Source: Luteolibacter ambystomatis
GTDB lineage: Bacteria; Verrucomicrobiota; Verrucomicrobiia; Verrucomicrobiales; Akkermansiaceae
DNA length: 64,000 nucleotides
Direction: 5' to 3'
Assembly (NCBI RefSeq): GCF_018137965.1
Contig: NZ_CP073100.1
Span: 4,723,754 to 4,787,753 of the forward strand
The translations under genes and the position numbers were made by a program. This document shows positions 19,018 through 28,514 of this stretch, one piece after another. The notes below the pieces were generated by a model. That model ran no database searches and had not been told where the DNA came from. It was given only the letters and a program-made list of their open reading frames with translations. Position 1 is the first letter of the stretch; every line of letters begins with the position of its first letter.

Positions 19018-22000
19018 TCAACGGAGCTTCCCGGTCATGCCGGTGAGCTCGCCGACGCGGCTACTGGTGCTGTAGTAGTTCTTCACCCGGGCGATCACCG
19101 GGCTGAGGGTGGTGAAATCGGTGGCATCCGCCAGCGGGCCGCCGCGGAGTTTCTCGGCGGCAAGCATGGAGATCGTCGCGAGCTGGATGGAAGGCCGCGC
19201 CTGATCGAAGGCGGGTGTCTTCTCATCGTGCGGAATCGTCCAGGTGTTCTCGACCATCTTGTCGGAGGCGGTGTCGCGGAAGCGCACGCTCACCTCGCCG
19301 ATCTCGCCGCTGCCATCCGGACGGGTCTCGACCTGATAGAGCGCCACGCCCGCTTCGTCCGCGGCCAGTTCGGCGGCGTCCACGGCATCGTTGTGGAAGT
19401 CCTCGGTATTGAGGCGGTGTTTCTCGAAGCCGATCAACTTGTAGCGGGATACGCGGTCCGGGTTGAAATGAACCTGCACCTTCACGTTCTCCGCGGCGGG
19501 TCGGAAGGCTCCGGCGAGCTGCCTGGCGAAGTTGGCATCCGCGTCCTTCGGATCGTTGACGATGTAGTAGCGACCGTTGCCGTGGCGGGTGAGTGCTTCC
19601 AACATGCGGTCGTTGAGGCCGCCCGCACCGATGCCCGCGGCATCGAAGGCAATGCCCTGCTGACGCAGCGCGGCGACCTTCTGCGCGAGATCATCTGGCT
19701 GGGCGTTGCCGAGATTGGCCGCGCCGTCCGTGAGCAGCACGATGCGGTTCTGGGCGGTGGGGTTCCTGCGCTGGATGGCGAGTTCGCCCGCGAGCTTCAG
19801 GGCTTCTTCGAGGTTGGTGCCGCCTTCGCTGGGCAGCTTGTCCACCAGTTCGACCAGCTTCTTGGCTTCGGCACCGGACAAGCGGTCCGCGAGCAGATGC
19901 GGCGTCCGCGAGAACCCCGCGAGCGTGACGGTATCGCCAGGCTGCAGCAGCGAGGCCAGCTGGGCGATGGCGGCCTTCAGCCCTTCATGGCGGTCTTCGC
20001 GTTCCATCGAGCCGGAGTTGTCCAGCAGCAGCGTGAGATTGAGAGGCTGGCCCTGGCCGCGACCGGCGGAGCCGACACGCATCGCGACACGCACGATGTT
20101 CCTCTGGGGCAGCACCGGATGCGCGGCCTGCTCGATGGCACAAGCAACCGGTTCGCCGGATGCGGGTGCGGGATCGCCGTAGTCGAAGGCGTTGTAGAAC
20201 TCTTCGGTGCGGATCTGGTCCGCGGACAAACGCTCGCCGCGATCCAACGCCGCCTTCGCCAGCTTGAACGAGGCATCGCTGACATGAAGCGAGAAGGTTG
20301 AGAACGGCTCCGTGGCAGCGATGGTTTCGTCGGCGGGAACGGGTGCCGGTTTGGGAGGTGCGGGTGTGAGGCCCTCCGTGGCGTCGAGTTGTTTCTTCAA
20401 TTCAAGAAGTTCTCCCGTTTGGCTTTTGAGGGAATTCTGAATGTGATCTTTGCTTGCAAGGTCTCCAAGGCTGGACCGAGAGAATTTCTCTTTCAATTTC
20501 GAGATCGCCTCGGGACTGGCGTTGTTTTCGGCAATCTGCTTTTCAGTTTTTTCGTATTCGTCGTAGAGGGCGAGTGAGGCTTTGTATCTCTGAATCACCG
20601 CCTCTTTTTCGGTGATCATTTGCTTCAAGCTTCCGACGGAAACGGATCTCTCGGCCGGCATGGATTCATCGAGCAATGACAACTCCCGGGAGCGGTCCAC
20701 CTGTGCCTGCTGGTAGTCGCCATTGGCATAGGCGTTGCGTCCATCCATGAAAAGCTTGTCACCTTCCGTGACGGCATCCTCACGACGGATGGTCTCGCGT
20801 TGGGCTAGCTGACCACCATAGCCCGCTCCCGTCTTCGCGCCGTCGCTTTGGGCGGCGGATGCGGGTGCTGGGGCCAATGGATCAGCTGGCACCGCCGCTG
20901 CACGTGCCTGGGGGTTGCGCGGCGTGGAGTCCGCGGGAGGCTCGAACTCTGTAGAATAGTTGAACTCGCGAATGACCTCCGACTTGTTCGCGGACAGAGC
21001 TCCGGCTCCGGTGCGACGCATGTCCTGTTTTATGGATTCGTCGGGCGTTGACCAAACCAAGTCGGCTGGGGATCCGCCATCGGCAATTTGTCCTTTCGGG
21101 GCGGCCTTGCGCGCGGCGGCCAAACCTTCGGAAGTGAACTTCTTGGATCGTTCCTCATCCCTCGCAGTGGATTCCCCCGCCAGGCCAAGTTTGCCCGATT
21201 CACTCCGGGCGTTCTCTTCTTTCGCTGCCAGAGCCGGACCCGATGAAGGCGGGGCGGGTGTGTCAAAAGCAAGATCGGCGGCGCTCTGGTTTTTCGCGAT
21301 CTCTTCGGAGAGCTTTTCCCCCTTTGCCTGGGCGACGCGGTTCGGGTTGTTCAACACCGAGTCAATGTTGTTGCGGGTGATCGTGCCATCACCCGAGCGG
21401 AGGCCACCGGTGACGACGTTGCGGGCGTCCGCGTCATTGGCTGGCACTCCGGCGATAGTCTGGCCGTCCACCGGACGGATGAAATCGGTGTTCGCCCTCG
21501 TTTCGGAAGAGGAGGCGATTTCGGTTTTGACTTCGGGCCTGGTCGGGGCTGCCGTGATGGCCGGGGCAGGCGGTGCTGCTGCCGCAAACGACATCTCGGA
21601 AGGGCCACGGGCCGAGTAACGCTGGGCAGGCGCCCCCGCCGGTGGAGTAGCAGGTTTGGCGGGTGCTGCCTTGGCGCGGCTGCGGATGGCGGACCCGCGC
21701 TCGCTATTGTCCGCGAGATCCTTTCCGCCCGCGGACCTCCAGGTCTTGTCACCGATTTCCAAGCCCTCTCCCATCGGACGGTTCGGGACGAGTTCGGTAC
21801 GCCCGAGGATCTCCCCATCGGCATCCGCGATTTCAGGGAGAACCGGCTGGCTGGACGCATAGCCCTCGGCCATCGGCAGGTCGCGGCCTGCCCAGAGGGC
21901 TTCCGAAGGTTTGCGGGCGCTCATGACGCCGACACTTTCATTCACGGCCAGAGTGGCCTGCGTGTTTTTCGCCGGGGCGAAGACGTAACGGAACCCTGCG

Positions 22001-22371
22001 GCGAGCACCAGGCAGGCGGCGGTGGCCATCAGGGCCTGCCGGATCCACGGTTGGCTGGAGCGTTTCTGCGGCTTCAGTAGGGTGGCGGCAGCCGGGGCGC
22101 TGGGAGCGTTGAACAGCGCCTCGACCTTCGAGCGCCGGTCCGGCGACAGTTTCCATTGGTCATCGGGCGCGGTGTCTCCGGCCTCCCCCAGCAGGCCGTG
22201 CAGTGCCAGCATGCGGCGGCGGAACGCCTCGAGCTCGGGGTTCGCGGCGCACAGGCGTTCCAATTCCGCGGCTTCGAAGGCCGAGGCATCGCCGAGCACC
22301 CACGCGACGATGCGCGCTTCGATCGGTTCATCACCGACGGGCTCGAGCGGGTTGGAATCTTCCTCTTTCAT
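19018..22371 (-). CDS. Transmembrane VWA/YfbK-type protein with anti-sigma-like N-terminus
   Basis: A 1117-residue protein. Residues 1-75 (ARIVAWVLGDASAFEAAELERLC, split here as the conserved core WVLGDAS and AELERL) resemble the N-terminus of PVC anti-sigma proteins but have no zinc-binding Cys. One helix at about 110-130 crosses the membrane. A long Ala/Pro/Ser/Lys-rich linker and a coiled-coil stretch (about 560-680) lead to the YfbK N-terminal domain (TFSLHVSDASFKLAKAAL). A von Willebrand A domain follows with an intact MIDAS start, LLLDNSGSM. The YfbK C-terminal domain (DUF3520-type) runs to the end. The ECF sigma gene lies 36 bases upstream, which supports a membrane anti-sigma or sensor role. 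Domain calls are firm; anti-sigma function is inferred. Confidence 0.85.
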   Translation of the reverse strand: MKEEDSNPLEPVGDEPIEARIVAWVLGDASAFEAAELERLCAANPELEAFRRRMLALHGLLGEAGDTAPDDQWKLSPDRRSKVEALFNAPSAPAAATLLKPQKRSSQPWIRQALMATAACLVLAAGFRYVFAPAKNTQATLAVNESVGVMSARKPSEALWAGRDLPMAEGYASSQPVLPEIADADGEILGRTELVPNRPMGEGLEIGDKTWRSAGGKDLADNSERGSAIRSRAKAAPAKPATPPAGAPAQRYSARGPSEMSFAAAAPPAPAITAAPTRPEVKTEIASSSETRANTDFIRPVDGQTIAGVPANDADARNVVTGGLRSGDGTITRNNIDSVLNNPNRVAQAKGEKLSEEIAKNQSAADLAFDTPAPPSSGPALAAKEENARSESGKLGLAGESTARDEERSKKFTSEGLAAARKAAPKGQIADGGSPADLVWSTPDESIKQDMRRTGAGALSANKSEVIREFNYSTEFEPPADSTPRNPQARAAAVPADPLAPAPASAAQSDGAKTGAGYGGQLAQRETIRREDAVTEGDKLFMDGRNAYANGDYQQAQVDRSRELSLLDESMPAERSVSVGSLKQMITEKEAVIQRYKASLALYDEYEKTEKQIAENNASPEAISKLKEKFSRSSLGDLASKDHIQNSLKSQTGELLELKKQLDATEGLTPAPPKPAPVPADETIAATEPFSTFSLHVSDASFKLAKAALDRGERLSADQIRTEEFYNAFDYGDPAPASGEPVACAIEQAAHPVLPQRNIVRVAMRVGSAGRGQGQPLNLTLLLDNSGSMEREDRHEGLKAAIAQLASLLQPGDTVTLAGFSRTPHLLADRLSGAEAKKLVELVDKLPSEGGTNLEEALKLAGELAIQRRNPTAQNRIVLLTDGAANLGNAQPDDLAQKVAALRQQGIAFDAAGIGAGGLNDRMLEALTRHGNGRYYIVNDPKDADANFARQLAGAFRPAAENVKVQVHFNPDRVSRYKLIGFEKHRLNTEDFHNDAVDAAELAADEAGVALYQVETRPDGSGEIGEVSVRFRDTASDKMVENTWTIPHDEKTPAFDQARPSIQLATISMLAAEKLRGGPLADATDFTTLSPVIARVKNYYSTSSRVGELTGMTGKLR

Positions 22372-22407
22372 GAATGGATCGTTTCGAAAATGATGGGTGG
22401 TTTTCTC

Positions 22408-23001
22408 TCAGCCTTCCGCGCTTTCGACGCCCATCCGGCGGAGCGAATCGGCCAGTCCTTTGAGAAGATGATGGAGTTTGTAGCCCACGTTGCCGGCGGT
22501 GAGGCCGGTGCGGGCGGCGATCTGGTCGTATTTGAGTTCCTCGCGGTATTTCAGTTCGAGGAGCTGGCGGTCGTCGTCATCCAGTTCGGAGACGATCATC
22601 CGGAGGGTGCCGACGGCTTCCATGCGGCTCAGGTCGCGGTCGGCGGTAGGAGTGGGGCCTTCCCACTCGTGGCTGTCGTCGAGCGGGGTTTCCCGGTTGC
22701 GCTGGCGGAGGTGGTTGATGGCGAGATTGCGGAGGCAGCGGTAGAGCCAGGGGCGGGGCTGCTGGACATCCGCCCAGTGCTGGTGGAGCCGCAGGAAGGC
22801 CTCCTGGACGAGGTCCTCGGCGGTTTCCCGGACGCCGGTCAGGCCGTGGGCGAAGCGCAGCAGCGGAGTTTCCTCCGCCTCGAAAACCTGGCGGAAGCTG
22901 GCTTTGTCCCCGGATGCGAGGCGTGGAGGCGCGTCCGCCTCATCGGCGGCTTCAACCGGCATCAGGGTGGTGGAGATGCGGATTTCCATGGATGACGGCA
23001 T
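22408..23001 (-). CDS. ECF-type RNA polymerase sigma factor (sigma-70 family)
   Basis: A 197-residue two-domain sigma factor. Region 2 covers about residues 45-100 (LRFAHGLTGVRETAEDLVQEAFLRL in two pieces, with the AEDLVQEAFLRL core motif). Region 4 covers about 135-190 (LLELKYREELKYDQIA, then GLTAGNVGYKLHHLLKGL), which is the helix-turn-helix that reads the -35 element. Regions 1.1 and 3 are missing, as expected for ECF factors. The first ATG is used; a second ATG four codons in is possible. It heads the minus-strand block sigma, VWA protein, giant protein, FEYG-repeat protein, and probably directs transcription of that block. The tatC gene is divergent, 184 bases away. Confidence 0.93.
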   Translation of the reverse strand: MPSSMEIRISTTLMPVEAADEADAPPRLASGDKASFRQVFEAEETPLLRFAHGLTGVRETAEDLVQEAFLRLHQHWADVQQPRPWLYRCLRNLAINHLRQRNRETPLDDSHEWEGPTPTADRDLSRMEAVGTLRMIVSELDDDDRQLLELKYREELKYDQIAARTGLTAGNVGYKLHHLLKGLADSLRRMGVESAEG

Positions 23002-23139
23002 GCGCGCTCATGCTTCGTTATCTCATCAGACACGGCAGGGGGAGGTTTCTTGGAACTTTTTTCGGAAATTCCCGGAGCACGGGGTTTCGTAGATGAGGGC
23101 GCGGAGCGGTGGCGTTTTTTGGAACGGTCGTCATCCGTC

Positions 23140-23168
23140 TTGCGGGCGGACGGGTCCGCATCTTGAAT
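23140..23168 (+). promoter_or_regulatory. Candidate sigma-70 promoter of tatC
   Basis: TTGCGG, a 17-base spacer, then TTGAAT (23163-23168), ending 17 bases before the tatC ATG. This implies a very short leader. A similar TTGAAT box stands just before the lipoprotein gene at 31264. Confidence 0.4.
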
Positions 23169-23185
23169 GCCGCTGCCAATCCACC

Positions 23186-24541
23186 ATGTTCATCCTCAAA
23201 AAACTGTTCCAACTCCGGGACCACGCGACCGTCGATTCGGAGAAGCCTTTCCTGGAACATTTGGAGGATCTGCGGAAGACGATCACCAGGATGGTGCTTA
23301 CGCTGGTGATCGCGATGATCGCCTGCTTTTCACTGCAGGGCCGCCTGATGCAGATCCTGCGGTCGCCGGTCGATAAGATTTGGCAGATTCATCAGGAAGA
23401 GTTGATACCGGAAAAGGAGAAGGTTTCGGAAACACTCACGGTGGAAAAATGGGAGCAGGCGAAAAAGCTGGAACAAGCAGCCGCACCACTCGCCCCTGTT
23501 GAGCGCGAGGCACTCTACTCGGCGGCGGGGGATGACAAGCTGGTCTTTCATGCGAAGTCGGTGGCATTGCTGCGCGGAGCGCTGGCTTTGCCGGATGAGA
23601 AGCGCGAGGCATTCCTGAAATCGATTCCGGGCAGCGGCGGCGGCCAGCAGCCCGAGGCTCTCCAGCGGGGAGGCTATTCGGCGGAGGCGATGCAGAAGCA
23701 GATCCGTGCGTTGATCGAGTCCAAAGCCAGCCCGGTGATCGATACCAAGGGCAGCACGATGTCCACCTTGAAGCCTACGGAGTCCTTCATGCTTTCGATG
23801 AAGCTGGCGTTCTTCGCCGGTATCGTCGTGAGCTTTCCGCTGCTGCTTTATTTCCTCCTCCAGTTCATCCTGCCGGGCCTGCACGGGCATGAGAAGAAGG
23901 TGCTGTGGCCCGCGCTTGGGATTGGCTTCGGTCTGTTTGTCGGCGGGGTATTGTTCGCATACTTCCTGGTGTTGCCACGGACGCTGCTGTTCTTCGCCGA
24001 TTGGGGCAAGGACATGGGCATTTCCAATGACTGGCGGATCGGGGAATATATTTCCTTTGCCACCCAGTTCACCCTGCTCTTTGGCGCGGCCTTCGAACTG
24101 CCGGTGGTGGTGATGGTCTGTGTGAAGCTCGGCCTGTTGGGCTACGAGACAATGAGGAAGACCCGCCGCTACGCCATCGTGGCCATCTTCGTCATCGCCG
24201 CCGTCCTCACGCCGACACCGGACATGCTGACCCAGTGCCTCATGGCCGCGCCGATGGTCATCCTCTACGAGGCCTGTATCTGGATGGCCTGGTGGGATGA
24301 GAAGAAGAAGGCGAAGATGGAGCAGGCCGAGGCCCGGGAGCGTATGGAGCGCCTGCTGCTGGATGCCGAGACGCAGCCGGATCCGTACGCGACGGAGGAA
24401 GGCGAGGATGGAAGCCTGCCGGAGGTCCGTGCCGCCTCCCATCACAGCGAAATCGCCGGGGATCATGATGAACCGCCCGTGGAGCATGATCCGGATCTGC
24501 TGCCGCCGCCGACCACCCAGGAAGAGCCGCGGAAGGAGTAA
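23186..24541 (+). CDS. tatC: Sec-independent protein translocase TatC with a large loop insertion
   Basis: TatC is the receptor subunit that binds twin-arginine signal peptides in the cytoplasmic membrane. The ATG at 23186 gives 451 residues; the longer open frame upstream is non-coding in character. The N-terminal FLEHLEDLRKTI block matches the conserved TatC ELR region, and six hydrophobic helices can be traced. Typical TatC is about 250 residues. Here about 120 extra residues, hydrophilic and Glu/Lys-rich, sit between helix 1 (35-50) and the segment starting near 190 (STLKPTESF), where the first periplasmic loop belongs. An acidic, Pro-rich tail of about 80 residues follows helix 6. No tatA or tatB is near. 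The window has a likely Tat substrate, the DUF1501 protein at 61269-62582. Confidence 0.9.
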   Translation: MFILKKLFQLRDHATVDSEKPFLEHLEDLRKTITRMVLTLVIAMIACFSLQGRLMQILRSPVDKIWQIHQEELIPEKEKVSETLTVEKWEQAKKLEQAAAPLAPVEREALYSAAGDDKLVFHAKSVALLRGALALPDEKREAFLKSIPGSGGGQQPEALQRGGYSAEAMQKQIRALIESKASPVIDTKGSTMSTLKPTESFMLSMKLAFFAGIVVSFPLLLYFLLQFILPGLHGHEKKVLWPALGIGFGLFVGGVLFAYFLVLPRTLLFFADWGKDMGISNDWRIGEYISFATQFTLLFGAAFELPVVVMVCVKLGLLGYETMRKTRRYAIVAIFVIAAVLTPTPDMLTQCLMAAPMVILYEACIWMAWWDEKKKAKMEQAEARERMERLLLDAETQPDPYATEEGEDGSLPEVRAASHHSEIAGDHDEPPVEHDPDLLPPPTTQEEPRKE

Positions 24542-24625
24542 GCCGGGCGTTACAAACGCCGCGCCGGATTTGCGCGTCCCCGCTTGTCTTTCAGCCAGGG
24601 GAGCGGAATCCTCGCGGTGTTCCGT

Positions 24626-26686
24626 ATGAAGCCGTTCCGTCCGTTCTGGTTCGTCGCGCTGGCGTTCGCTCTCTCTCCCCTGTCGCTGCACGCCGCTCCT
24701 GCGGAAGCTCCGGCTGCCGTTTCATCCTCTGAATCCGCCATCACCGACAGCCGCGCGGTGATTGCCAATGACAAGCTTTCCCTCACGGTGGTCCTCGACG
24801 AGGGACGGGTGACTGGCGTGCGCCTTGCTGACAAGGTCAACGGCCGCCTGTACGATCTCGGCACGAAGCTCTTCGAATTCTCAGGTGAGGAAACCGACGA
24901 CGAATACGGCAAGCCGCAGGAGTTTACCCGCAGTTCCTCCTGTTGGATCGCTTCCAAGCCGGTGGCCGGAAAGATCGAGGCCAAGGCCGATGCGCGCCGT
25001 CTCGCCGATCGCGTGGCCGGGCAGACGTTGGAAATCCGTTTCGCCTGGGATGCGTCCGGCAATGAGGTGGTGTGGCGCGCGGAGCTCCGCGATGGTGCTC
25101 CTTATCTGCGCCAGACCGTCACCTTCACCCCGCACATGGGCAATGGTGACATCAAGCAGATCAAGCTGCTCGATTTCTCCGCGGACAATGCCCGGACCCA
25201 GGGCACGGTGCAAGGCGTGCCGGTCACCATCAATGACTCGCTGTTCTGCGGCGTGGAGCATCCGATGGCCGAGAACAGCGTGAAGGACGGCCGCGTCACC
25301 GGCCTTCTCGCCCGCAAGACCAAGGTTGCCAATCACAAGAACCTCGTCGTTTCCTCCATCGTCGGCGTGGCTGCTCCCGGCCAGCTCCGCCGCACTTTTC
25401 AGCTCGGCTACGTGAATATCGAGCGCGTGCGTCCCTACGAGCCGTTCCTCAATTACAACACGTGGTACGACATCGGTTACTTCAGCCGCTACGATGAGAA
25501 GGCCGCGCTTGATGTCGTCCGCGCCTATGGCGAGGAGCTGGTGAAGAAGCGCGGCGTGAAGGTGGACAGCTTCCTCTTCGATGACGGTTGGGATGATCCC
25601 GCCACGCTCTGGCAGTTCAACAAGGGCATGCCGAACGAGTTCAAGGAAGTCCGCAAGCTGGCCGAGAGCTACGGCGCGAGCCCGGGCGTGTGGTTCTCGC
25701 CGTGGGGCGGCTACGGTCCGCCGAAGGACGCCCGTATCGCCGCCGCCAACACCGGCCTCGAGAAGGGCAAGGAGTACGAAACCAACGAGACCGGTTTCGC
25801 CCTGTCCGGGAAGAACTACTACAAGCTCTTCCGCGACATGTGTCTGCGCATGATCCGCGACAACGGCATCAACCACTTCAAGTTCGATGGCACCGGTGAT
25901 GCCGGCAAGGTGCAGCCGGGCTCCGACTTCGGCAGCGACTTCGAGGCGGTGATCGCGCTCATCGCCGATCTCCGCAAGGAACGCCCGGACCTTTACATCA
26001 ACCTTACCACGGGCACGTGGGCCTCGCCGTTCTGGTTCGGCACCGCGGACTCGATCTGGCGTGGCAACTACGACCACGAATTCATCGGCACAGGCACCCA
26101 CCGCCAGCAGTGGATCACCTTCCGTGACGCGAACATCTACAAGAACAATGTCGCTGTTTCACCGTTGTTCCCGATCAACTCCCTGATGGTTCATGGAGTG
26201 ATCTATGCGAAGCACGCGCGATGGCTGAACGAGGATCCCGGCAACAATCTGCCGGAGGAAATCTGGTCCGGATTCGCCTATGGCACGCAGATGGAGGAGC
26301 TTTACGTCACGCCTTCGCTGCTTTCGCAGGAGAACTGGGACACCATCGCTGCCGCGGCGAAGTGGGCGCGTGGCAACTCCGCGACGCTGGTGGACACCCA
26401 CTGGATCGGCGGCGATCCGGCGAAGCTCGAAACCTACGGTTGGGCTTCCTGGTCGAAGGAAAAGGGCATCCTCTGCCTGCGTAATCCCTCCGACCGCGAA
26501 CAGCATTTTTCCGCCACCCCGGCCTCGTTGTTCGAACTGCCCGCCGGCGCCGCAGGCAGCTACAAACTGGTTTCGCCGAAGGGTGACACCGCCCCGGGAG
26601 ATGGTACGATTGCGGCGGACAAGCCTCTGGCGATCACGCTGAAGCCTTTCCAGGTGCTCGTCTTCGAGGCGCTTCCGCAAAAGTAA
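24626..26686 (+). CDS. Secreted clan GH-D-like glycoside hydrolase (alpha-galactosidase/GH36-related)
   Basis: The ATG at 24626 begins a signal peptide (MKPFRPFWFVALAFALSPLS), giving 686 residues; the longer frame upstream is rejected. An N-terminal beta-sandwich of about 270 residues precedes a TIM barrel. Barrel motifs resemble clan GH-D enzymes: FLFDDGWDD near residue 317, KFDGTGD near 420 where the nucleophile Asp is expected, and DSIWRGNYDH near 475, which may supply the acid/base Asp. A C-terminal beta domain closes the protein (LFELPAGAAGSYKLVSP). Members of this clan hydrolyse alpha-linked galactose or related sugars. The exact substrate is not readable. No transporter or other glycosidase is adjacent. 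Confidence 0.78.
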   Translation: MKPFRPFWFVALAFALSPLSLHAAPAEAPAAVSSSESAITDSRAVIANDKLSLTVVLDEGRVTGVRLADKVNGRLYDLGTKLFEFSGEETDDEYGKPQEFTRSSSCWIASKPVAGKIEAKADARRLADRVAGQTLEIRFAWDASGNEVVWRAELRDGAPYLRQTVTFTPHMGNGDIKQIKLLDFSADNARTQGTVQGVPVTINDSLFCGVEHPMAENSVKDGRVTGLLARKTKVANHKNLVVSSIVGVAAPGQLRRTFQLGYVNIERVRPYEPFLNYNTWYDIGYFSRYDEKAALDVVRAYGEELVKKRGVKVDSFLFDDGWDDPATLWQFNKGMPNEFKEVRKLAESYGASPGVWFSPWGGYGPPKDARIAAANTGLEKGKEYETNETGFALSGKNYYKLFRDMCLRMIRDNGINHFKFDGTGDAGKVQPGSDFGSDFEAVIALIADLRKERPDLYINLTTGTWASPFWFGTADSIWRGNYDHEFIGTGTHRQQWITFRDANIYKNNVAVSPLFPINSLMVHGVIYAKHARWLNEDPGNNLPEEIWSGFAYGTQMEELYVTPSLLSQENWDTIAAAAKWARGNSATLVDTHWIGGDPAKLETYGWASWSKEKGILCLRNPSDREQHFSATPASLFELPAGAAGSYKLVSPKGDTAPGDGTIAADKPLAITLKPFQVLVFEALPQK

Positions 26687-26706
26687 GGCTTCGAAGAAAT
26701 CTCATG

Positions 26707-26750
26707 AAGATTCTCTAACGACGGAGCCGGTTCCACTGTTAGAGAATCTT
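26707..26750 (+). terminator. Hairpin after the glycosidase gene
   Basis: AAGATTCTCTAAC and GTTAGAGAATCTT are a perfect 13-base inverted repeat with an 18-base loop, starting 21 bases after the glycosidase stop. No clear T-tract follows (GTGTCATAT), so it may stabilise the mRNA end or terminate weakly. Confidence 0.5.
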
Positions 26751-26820
26751 GTGTCATATGAATTCCATTTTGACGGATGGGAAAGATGGGGGATGCTGTA
26801 CATCCCCCCTCCAGTTTCCC

Positions 26821-27153
26821 ATGACCGACAAGGAAATCCTCTCCCACCTGCTCAACCTCGCGGAATCACTGCAGAGCCACGAGGAGATCGAGCTCATGCA
26901 AGTCAAGGCGCTGCATGGCCGCGTCGACAACGTTCAGAACCTGCTGGGAGCGACCTTGAAGCTGATCCGCATGGGCGACGTGCCGGGCCAACCGGACGCA
27001 TTGAAGAAAGTCGAGAAGCTCCTCAAGGAAAACAAAATCCAGGAGGGCTTCTCGAAGTTGATCGCGCGCATGGAGTCCGAGCACGAGCACAAGTCCCACC
27101 GCCTTGGAGCGATGCGCGCGATGATCAACAAACTGCCGGACAACCGGAGCTGA
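26821..27153 (+). CDS. Small helical protein, function unknown
   Basis: A 110-residue protein from the ATG at 26821; the open frame begins 24 codons earlier, but that part looks like untranslated leader (CCTSPLQFP). The sequence is almost wholly predicted helix: MTDKEILSHLLNLAESL, then a Gln/Glu-rich stretch, then LKKVEKLLKENKIQEGFSKL and a His/Glu-rich segment ESEHEHKSHR. There is no signal peptide, membrane segment or recognised motif. It lies between the glycosidase and the convergent argH gene. I do not recognise a family. Confidence 0.6.
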   Translation: MTDKEILSHLLNLAESLQSHEEIELMQVKALHGRVDNVQNLLGATLKLIRMGDVPGQPDALKKVEKLLKENKIQEGFSKLIARMESEHEHKSHRLGAMRAMINKLPDNRS

Positions 27154-27160
27154 ACGCGGA

Positions 27161-28504
27161 TTACTTCCGCTTTGCGATTTCCGCTTTCACGTTCTCCGGA
27201 TTCGGGGCACCCGGGTTGGTGCGGGCGGCGAGGGCGCGATCGAGCGAGAACACCGACTTCGCGTCCTCCGTGTAGGCGGGGTCGATGGCGGTGAGGTCGA
27301 GCTGGTCGAGCGGTACTCCACTGGCGATGGACTCGGCCACGGCCTTGCCCACCAGTTCATGCGCGTGGCGGAAGGGCACGCCCTGCTTCACCAGCCAGTC
27401 GGCCAGATCGGTGGCGAGCAGCATCGGATCGCTGGCGGCGGCGCGGCAGCGTTCAGTGCGGACTTCCATCGCGGCGATCATCTCGGCGTTCACGGCGAGG
27501 ATCAGCTTGAGCGTGTCGATGGAGTCGAAGAGCGGCGGCTTGTCCTCCTGGAGGTCACGGTTGTAGGTGAGGGGCAGGCCCTTCACGGCGACGAGGAGGT
27601 TCATGAGATTGCCGACGAGGCGGCCGGTCTTGCCGCGGGTTAGTTCGCAGACGTCCGGATTCTTTTTCTGCGGCATCAGCGAGGAGCCGGTGGTGTGTGC
27701 GTCCGATAGCGTCACGAAGCCGAACTCCGCCGAGCACCACAGGATGAGGTCTTCGCTGAGGCGGGAGAGGTGCACGCCGCAGAGGGAGATCACGAATAGT
27801 AGTTCGGCGATGTAGTCGCGGTCGGCGATGGCATCCATCGAGTTGACCGTCACGCCATCGAAGCCGAGTTCCGCGGCGATGGCGCGGCGGTCGAGATTGA
27901 TGGTGGAACCGGCCAGAGCGCCGGAGCCGAGCGGGGAAATGTTGAGGCGCTTCCGGCAATCGACGAGGCGCGAGCTGTCGCGGTCGAGCATCTCGACATA
28001 GGCGAGCAGATGGTGGCCGACGGTCACCGGTTGGCCGCGCTGGAGATGGGTGTAGCCCGGCACCACCGTGGCGGCGTGCTTTTCCGCTTGGGAAAGGAGG
28101 GCGTTCTTCAGCGTGGCGATGCCTTCGAGCAGCTCGCCGATCTCGTGGCGGGAATAGAGGCGCGTGTCCGTGGCGACCTGGTCGTTGCGCGAGCGGGCGG
28201 TGTGGAGCTTTGCGCCGGCGGCACCGATGCGCCTGGTCAGCTCCGCCTCGATGTTCATGTGGATGTCCTCCAGCGAGGTCTTGAACTCGAAGCGTCCGGC
28301 CTCGATATCCGCGAGGATCTCCTTCAGCCCGGTTGCGATCTGCGAGAACTCGTCCGCCGTGAGCAGACCGGCATTCATCTGTGCCCGGGCATGGGCGATG
28401 GAGCCTGCGATGTCGTGCGGGAACAAGCGCCAGTCATACGAGATCGACTCGCCGAACTGTTGGACGAGCGAGGAGGTGTCTTGGGCGAAGCGGCCTTTCC
28501 ACAT
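27161..28504 (-). CDS. argH: Argininosuccinate lyase
   Basis: The last step of arginine biosynthesis: argininosuccinate is split to arginine and fumarate in the cytoplasm. The 447 residues match the usual family length. The start MWKGRFAQDTSSLVQQF is the family's standard N-terminus. The fumarase/aspartase superfamily signature GSSLMPQKKNPD, with the catalytic Ser, lies near residues 272-283, and the TARSRNDQVATD loop (about 103-114) is intact. The C-terminus is short, ending in the PENVKAEIAKRK region. No other arg gene is close, so the pathway is dispersed. A palindromic hairpin lies in the 78-base gap downstream of the next minus-strand gene. Confidence 0.96.
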   Translation of the reverse strand: MWKGRFAQDTSSLVQQFGESISYDWRLFPHDIAGSIAHARAQMNAGLLTADEFSQIATGLKEILADIEAGRFEFKTSLEDIHMNIEAELTRRIGAAGAKLHTARSRNDQVATDTRLYSRHEIGELLEGIATLKNALLSQAEKHAATVVPGYTHLQRGQPVTVGHHLLAYVEMLDRDSSRLVDCRKRLNISPLGSGALAGSTINLDRRAIAAELGFDGVTVNSMDAIADRDYIAELLFVISLCGVHLSRLSEDLILWCSAEFGFVTLSDAHTTGSSLMPQKKNPDVCELTRGKTGRLVGNLMNLLVAVKGLPLTYNRDLQEDKPPLFDSIDTLKLILAVNAEMIAAMEVRTERCRAAASDPMLLATDLADWLVKQGVPFRHAHELVGKAVAESIASGVPLDQLDLTAIDPAYTEDAKSVFSLDRALAARTNPGAPNPENVKAEIAKRK

Positions 28505-28514
28505 GGCGGTAGTG

